Below are positions 59,398 through 64,000 of a stretch of 64,000 nt of DNA, piece after piece. The stretch's first letter is position 1; every line of letters begins with the position of its first letter. The notes under the pieces were generated by a model. That model was not told the DNA's origin. It did no database searches and worked only from the letters and a program-made list of their open reading frames with translations. A program made the position numbers and the translations under genes. Source of the DNA: Brasenia schreberi (Eukaryota; Streptophyta; Magnoliopsida; Nymphaeales; Cabombaceae); NCBI GenBank assembly GCA_036023115.1, contig JAYKKT010000074.1, forward strand, positions 13,873,501 to 13,937,500, given 5' to 3'.

Positions 59398-61795
59398 CAT
59401 ATTAGGGACACTTTAGTCGATTTCACCAATACTAAAGAAGCATAGGAATATTTTAAAAAATCCGATGTTCAAAGCAATATGCCTCATAGGATGACATTTA
59501 GAAACAAATTGGTCTCACTTAGACAAGGAGATAAAGGGGTAAATGAACTTTTTAGAGAATACTCTAATGTTTGGAACCAATTATACGGTTACAAAAAGAA
59601 ATGTACACAATGTTTTAATGAGAGACAATGTGAAGATAATAAGGATTTCATATACCAATTTCTAAGAAGTCTCCGGAATGAATTTGAAGGGGTAAGATCA
59701 TCTCTCATTCATAGAAAACCTTTCTCTATAAAAGAATAGATTCTTACCGATCTTCAAATGGTGGAAACAAGAATAAATGAAGTTAGACTTTAAAGAGACA
59801 CCACCTTAGCCGCATTAAAACTCAAAGCAAATTTGAAGGCTTACCGACCTCCTCATTTCAAAAGTGAAGAAGGAATAAAAGACATTATTTACCACCATTT
59901 TACAGAGGCTAGACATATAAGGCCAAATTGCCTAATGTTGAAAAGAAAGGTGGCATTAGTAAAAGAACAAGTTTCATCCTCTATCATTGCACTCGAAGAA
60001 AAGATAAAAAGACTTAAGCTCAAATGAAAGACAAAACAACAATAGGTGCGGTTTGTTCTTCTTCAACTAACCAAGTTCAACGTACGGTTTCTTGATTTCA
60101 GGCCTCATTTCATATGACTTGTAATGAAAATATTTTAAAATCATGTGTTGAAAAACCCTTATCATGTGTTTATACTGCAGATGTAACACAATTAAATGTT
60201 GATAAAATTGGTGACTTACAAAACAAAAATTTTGAAGTTTCCAAAATTAGTGTTGTTTCAAAACTAAATTTGAACTTACTTTCCGTATCCTAAATTTCGA
60301 ATAAAAATTGTGTTATAACTTTTTCATCCATTGGATGTATTGTACAAGATCGCCTCTTGAAAAAGGTGATTGGTCGTGGCAATAGAGAGGGCAAACTTTA
60401 TATTATGGACTACCCACATAGCATATGATATGTTAATGTTTTGACTAGTGATGTTCTTCTATAGCATAAAAGATTAGGATATCTTAATATTCAAAAGTTT
60501 TATCAATATTCTCTTGAAATAAATAATATTAAAAACTTTTCTTGCAAAGATTGTGTACTCGACAAAATGCAATATCTACCTTTTCAAACAAAACTTATTT
60601 CTCTACAAAACCATTTGAGATTATTCACTCAGATGTATGGGAACCGACACCTTTTTATCTAACCGAAGGATCTCCTACTATGTCATTTTTATATATGATT
60701 TCACTAGATATACATGGATATATCTTTTAAAGGCTAAGTCTGACGTTTTTCAAAATTTTGTGATATTTCACAATCTTGTAAAAAATAAATTTGATTATGA
60801 AATTAAGATTTTTAGATATGACTCGGGAGGAGAGTTTATGTCCAAAGAATTTAAAAACCATATTTACAAATTTGGGATTATGCATCACACTTCTTGTACT
60901 AAAACTCCTCAACAAAATAGCATTTCAGAACGTAAACATCACCATATTTTGTAAACCACAAGAACATTGTTATTGTTTAGTGGTGTTCCTAAAAATTTCT
61001 AGGCCGAAACCATTATGACTTCTATTTACCTAATTAACCGAATGTAATCTTCAGTTTTACAAAACATGTCCCCCGTAGAAAAGTTCTTTCAACTTTCTCT
61101 TCTTTTGTTTGGATGTAAATGTTTTGTTTATACTAACAAAGATGATAAACTTTCTTTTCGTGCCATAAAATGTATTTTCCTAGGATATGGGATAAATAAG
61201 AAGGGATATAGATGCTATGATTATAAAAATGACAAACTCTGTGTATCAAGAGACCTAGGGAATGACAAAATACATGGAGGTATAACAAGATTGGATGAGT
61301 TGTTATACTCCTTTAATGATGACCTAGGGAATGACATAATATATGTTGAAATTGAGCTTGATGAACCTATGATTTTAAGACAGTCGGTTACACCCTTTGA
61401 TCAATACTACACTAGAAGAACTCAAAATGATTTCCCATTATACCTCGAAGGACTAGTCGAGACTCTGCCTTCGAAACGATTTGTTTTCTAGACATAGAGC
61501 CTTAATAACCAATATTTTCACTATAAAGGAACCAAGAAATTGTAAGGAAGCACAATCATCACAAGATTGGATTTATTCTATGAATGAAGAATTAGATGTC
61601 TTATAAAGAGCTGAAACTTGGGATATTGTAACTAGACCACAAAACAAAAAGACAATAGGTTGTAGGTGGGTCTATAAAGTTAAAACAAATGGTGATGGAT
61701 CCTTAAATCGCTATAAAGCTAGATTGGTTGCCAAAGGGTATTCACAGGAATATGGGATTGACTATAAGAAAACCTGTGCTTCTGTGACCCGAATG

Positions 61796-61955
61796 ACAAT
61801 TGTCAAAACCCTAGTGTGTGCTATTAAGGATTGAAATATCTATCAATTAGATGTCAAGAATGCGTTCTTAAATAACAATTGTCAAAACCTTTATAGTTGT
61901 GTGTGCTACTAAGGATTGAAATATCTATCAATTAGATGTCATGAATGCATTCTTA
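61796..61955 (+). repeat. 79-bp tandem duplication in copia E RT
   Basis: Period 79 bp. Copies share acaattgtcaaaacc, gaaatatctatcaattagat and gcgttcttaaat / gcattcttaaat. It duplicates the YQLDV-NAFLN block and shifts the frame. Confidence 0.8.
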
Positions 61956-62868
61956 AATGGTTTGTTAAAGGAAAAAGTTTATATGGAACCTCCTCATGGT
62001 CTCAACGTACCTAAAAACAAAGTTCTACGTCTCAAAAGAGCCTTATATGGTCTCAAACAAGCTCCTAAGGCTTGGTTTGATAGAATGACTGAATTCATGA
62101 CTTTGCATGGCTTTACTACTTGTTATACTGATACCGGCATTGTTATCCTTCTGCTATACGCCGATGATATGGTTATTACACATAGTGATGATTCTGGGAT
62201 TTTTCAAATCAAATAAGAACTTGATAAGATGTTTGAGATGAAAGATCTTGGGCAACTCACTTACTTTTGGGTATTGAGGCAACCCGAAATATTAAAGGTT
62301 TTTTTATCTCAAACCAAATTTGTTAATGACATTATTCTTAGATTAGGTCTTACTCATGATAAAGTCGTTAAGACACCTATGATAATCAACCAAAAGATGT
62401 GACTCGTTAACGGAGTGCCATTAAGTGACACAACCTCTTATAGACAGATGGTCGGGGCACTCACTTATCTCACCATGGTACATATTATAAGTCAAGTTTC
62501 AACACTCTCCTCCTACCTCTATGCATATGAGTGTCGTTATGAGGATTGTTCGATACATTCGACAAACAATGACTAAGAGAGTATTTTTATCATCTTCATC
62601 TTTACTTCAATTAAACGCATATATTGATGTTGTTTGGGGTGATCTCAATGACAGGCACTCCACGACTAGTTATTGCATTTTTCTTGACAACTCTCTTGTC
62701 TCCTGAAAATGCAACAAAACAACAAAAGGTGTTCCTTTACTCTATTGAAGCTGAGCATCGTGCAATGACCAACACGACCAGTGAATTGACTTGACTCAAA
62801 CGACTACTACAAGACTTGGGTGTGATACTCGAGTTCACTCCAATTTTGTATTGCGATAATAAGAGTGT

Positions 62869-62998
62869 TATGTATATAGCTAATAACCACACATTTCATG
62901 AGCGAACCAAACATATCGAGCTGGATTATCACCTATGTATATAGCTAATAACCACACATTTCATGAGCGAACCAAACATATCGAGCTGGATTGTCACT
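62869..62998 (+). repeat. 65-bp tandem duplication in copia E RNase H
   Basis: Two almost identical 65-bp units starting tatgtatatagctaataacc. They duplicate the [16 protein letters not shown] segment and shift the frame. Confidence 0.88.
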
Positions 62999-63152
62999 AT
63001 GTTTGTGAAGAGCATCTACATGACAATTTTACACTACGGTTTGTTAGATCTATGTATCAACTTGTAGATGTCTTCACCAAATCGTTACCAGCTCCACGAC
63101 TTCACTTCTTAGTTAGCAAACTTTCGGTCATGACACTTAGTTTGAGGGAGGG

Positions 63153-63417
63153 TGTTAAAAGGGGCTCGAGCAGAGGGGACTAGTAGGGGTCTGCCTACCC
63201 CATCTCAGTCCCCTTTCCTCTATGTTCCCTATTCTCTTCTCTTCCTCATGTGCTCTATAAATATCCCTCTTGTGAATACTTTTATTTCAAGCCTTTTGTG
63301 GCTAAATAATATTCTTTTTTTTAATATCTTATGCCTTTGTTGCATATGCTTTATTATAGCCTTGAGGTGATATTCATCAACCTTCTGCTGCCATATTTAA
63401 GCATCGTCTTCATTACA
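63153..63417 (+). repeat. 3' LTR of copia E
   Basis: 265 bp. Keeps tataaatatccctcttgtg and the cttcattaca end. Confidence 0.88.
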
Positions 63418-64000
63418 ATTATATCTAAATCCAGGGTTGTATTATAAGTACGAAGGGAAAGAATCTAATGTTGAGATTAAAGGTGGCTTGTTTAAGTCAT
63501 TAATATACTTTATGATGTAAGGAAGAATAACAAATAACTTATGAGTTATCGAAATGCCTCTGAGTGTTTTTGGACTAGAATTAGCTAAGGAAAGCATATG
63601 CACCAAGTAATTAATTCAACCAATTTTGTTTTATTTCATTATTAAGATATGATTTTGGGTTTTTTAATTTAATTAATATATTGCTTATATATGTTTTTGT
63701 CATAGTTGAATAATAGCTGAATGATGGATGATGTTTGGCTATGGATGTCCCCAATTATAAAATTTTGTTATATGGGTTTTGAGTCTCACTTGTAGTGCCA
63801 CTCTATGTGAATGTAACTGGAGCACCTTCAAAATGGTAAGAATTATACATTATTATTTATAATGTAATAAAATTAAAGCTTTCTTAATATTGTTAATTTG
63901 TTATTAAACCATAACTTATTATGGATTCTTTCTCTTATCTTAGATTCATACAAAGAAGCAGAATAAATTATTGCATCAAAAGCTTAATAACTTAGTTTTT
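63418..64000 (+). pseudogene. hAT2 transposase, 3' part
   Basis: Resumes after copia E with tctaaatccagggttgtatt, matching hAT1 27640. Introns and the hAT dimerisation exon (tggatgatgtttggctatgg at about 63726, then a splice donor near 63835) follow in the same order as hAT1. It is frameshifted. The gene continues past the window. Confidence 0.75.

Larger units (their letters stand above)
59403..63145 (+). pseudogene. Copia E gag-pol (after copia F), broken
   Basis: gag starts before copia F (53544-53693, MENYLYFKKLCGYLSG) and resumes at 59403 (FRNKLVSLRQGDKGVNELFR). A decayed zinc knuckle is at 59870-59930. The pre-integrase region is near 60465 and integrase at 60640-60954 (FIYDFTRYTWIYLLKAKSDV, YDSGGEF with Asn lost, SERKHHH). 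The RT start is near 61660 (CRWVYKVKTNGDGSLNRYKA), YADD at 62156-62167, and RNase H to 63120. Two tandem duplications (61796-61955, 62869-62998) shift the frame. Confidence 0.82.
53067..63417 (+). mobile_element. Ty1/copia retrotransposon E (host of F)
   Basis: LTRs TGTTAAAAGGGG to CTTCATTACA at 53067-53372 and 63153-63417, flanked by identical ATTAT (53062-53066 and 63418-63422). PBS TGATATCAGAGCC at 53373-53385. A GAGGGAGGG polypurine tract at 63144-63152. It splits the hAT2 transposase. About 4.6 kb without copia F. Confidence 0.9.
50157..64000 (+). mobile_element. hAT transposon copy 2 (hAT2), right end beyond window
   Basis: The left end agttatcaataatgcgttat resembles that of hAT1. Leader, splice acceptor (ttttattatag) and start codon at 50846 (MESTPSTTSGNG) correspond to hAT1. 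Transposase-like sequence continues to 53066, then resumes at 63418 after copia E and runs to the window end, where aagcttaataacttag matches the hAT1 C-terminal exon. It is interrupted by a chimeric copia fragment (about 51844-52490) and by copia E. Confidence 0.8.

Noticed and set aside
50157..64000. CRISPR array or phage-like island in the right half
   Set aside because: Repeats here are LTRs, microsatellites and tandem duplications. There is no evenly spaced short repeat with unique spacers, and the genome is eukaryotic.

Overview
The window is nuclear DNA from a flowering plant. It is AT-rich, its genes have short exons with canonical GT/AG introns, one protein carries a plastid-targeting N-terminus, and most of the sequence is decayed plant transposons (Ty1/copia LTR elements, an RTE-like LINE, Au-like SINEs, hAT DNA transposons). 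The species cannot be fixed from sequence alone.

Two host genes lie on the minus strand in the same direction. (1) The last three coding exons of CPSF100, the plant CPSF2 mRNA 3'-end processing subunit, lie at 43269-39620. (2) About 4.1 kb downstream starts a chloroplast S-layer-homology (SLH) domain protein of the Arabidopsis At5g23890 type. Its start codon is at 35520, ten exons are visible, and the gene runs off the left edge at base 1. All visible exons are open and join in phase, so the SLH gene looks functional although its first intron is 23.8 kb and its fourth is 6.7 kb.

Region by region. 1-2462: SLH exons 10 to 5. 2463-9193: intron 4, with a truncated LINE copy split by a solo LTR (2985-3463) and a minus-strand copia element (A, 4073-8956). 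9194-11458: exons 4, 3 and 2. 11459-35252: intron 1, with an RTE-like LINE (about 13598-32740) split by copia element B (13955-29801, TSD CACTC). B is itself split by copia C (16233-21617, TSD GACTC) and, inside B's 3' LTR, by a hAT transposon (24597-29643, 8-bp TSD). 35253-35520: exon 1. 35521-39619: intergenic, with an Au-like SINE, a small MITE and microsatellites. 39620-43269: CPSF100 3' end. 43270-64000: repeats only, namely a microsatellite block, copia D (45033-50119), and a second hAT copy from 50157 to beyond the window. That second hAT contains copia E (53067-63417, TSD ATTAT), which contains copia F (53699-59397, TSD CATAT), which contains an Au-like SINE (59051-59262, 17-bp TSD).

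The genes do not form an operon-like system. The interest lies in the datable insertion order, the apparently conserved CPSF100/SLH neighbourhood, the 3' tail shared by the SINE and the LINE, a 384-bp near-perfect palindrome inside the hAT element, and GC-rich hairpin arrays in one LTR family. I saw no CRISPR array, tRNA or rRNA gene, and no convincing new multi-gene system.
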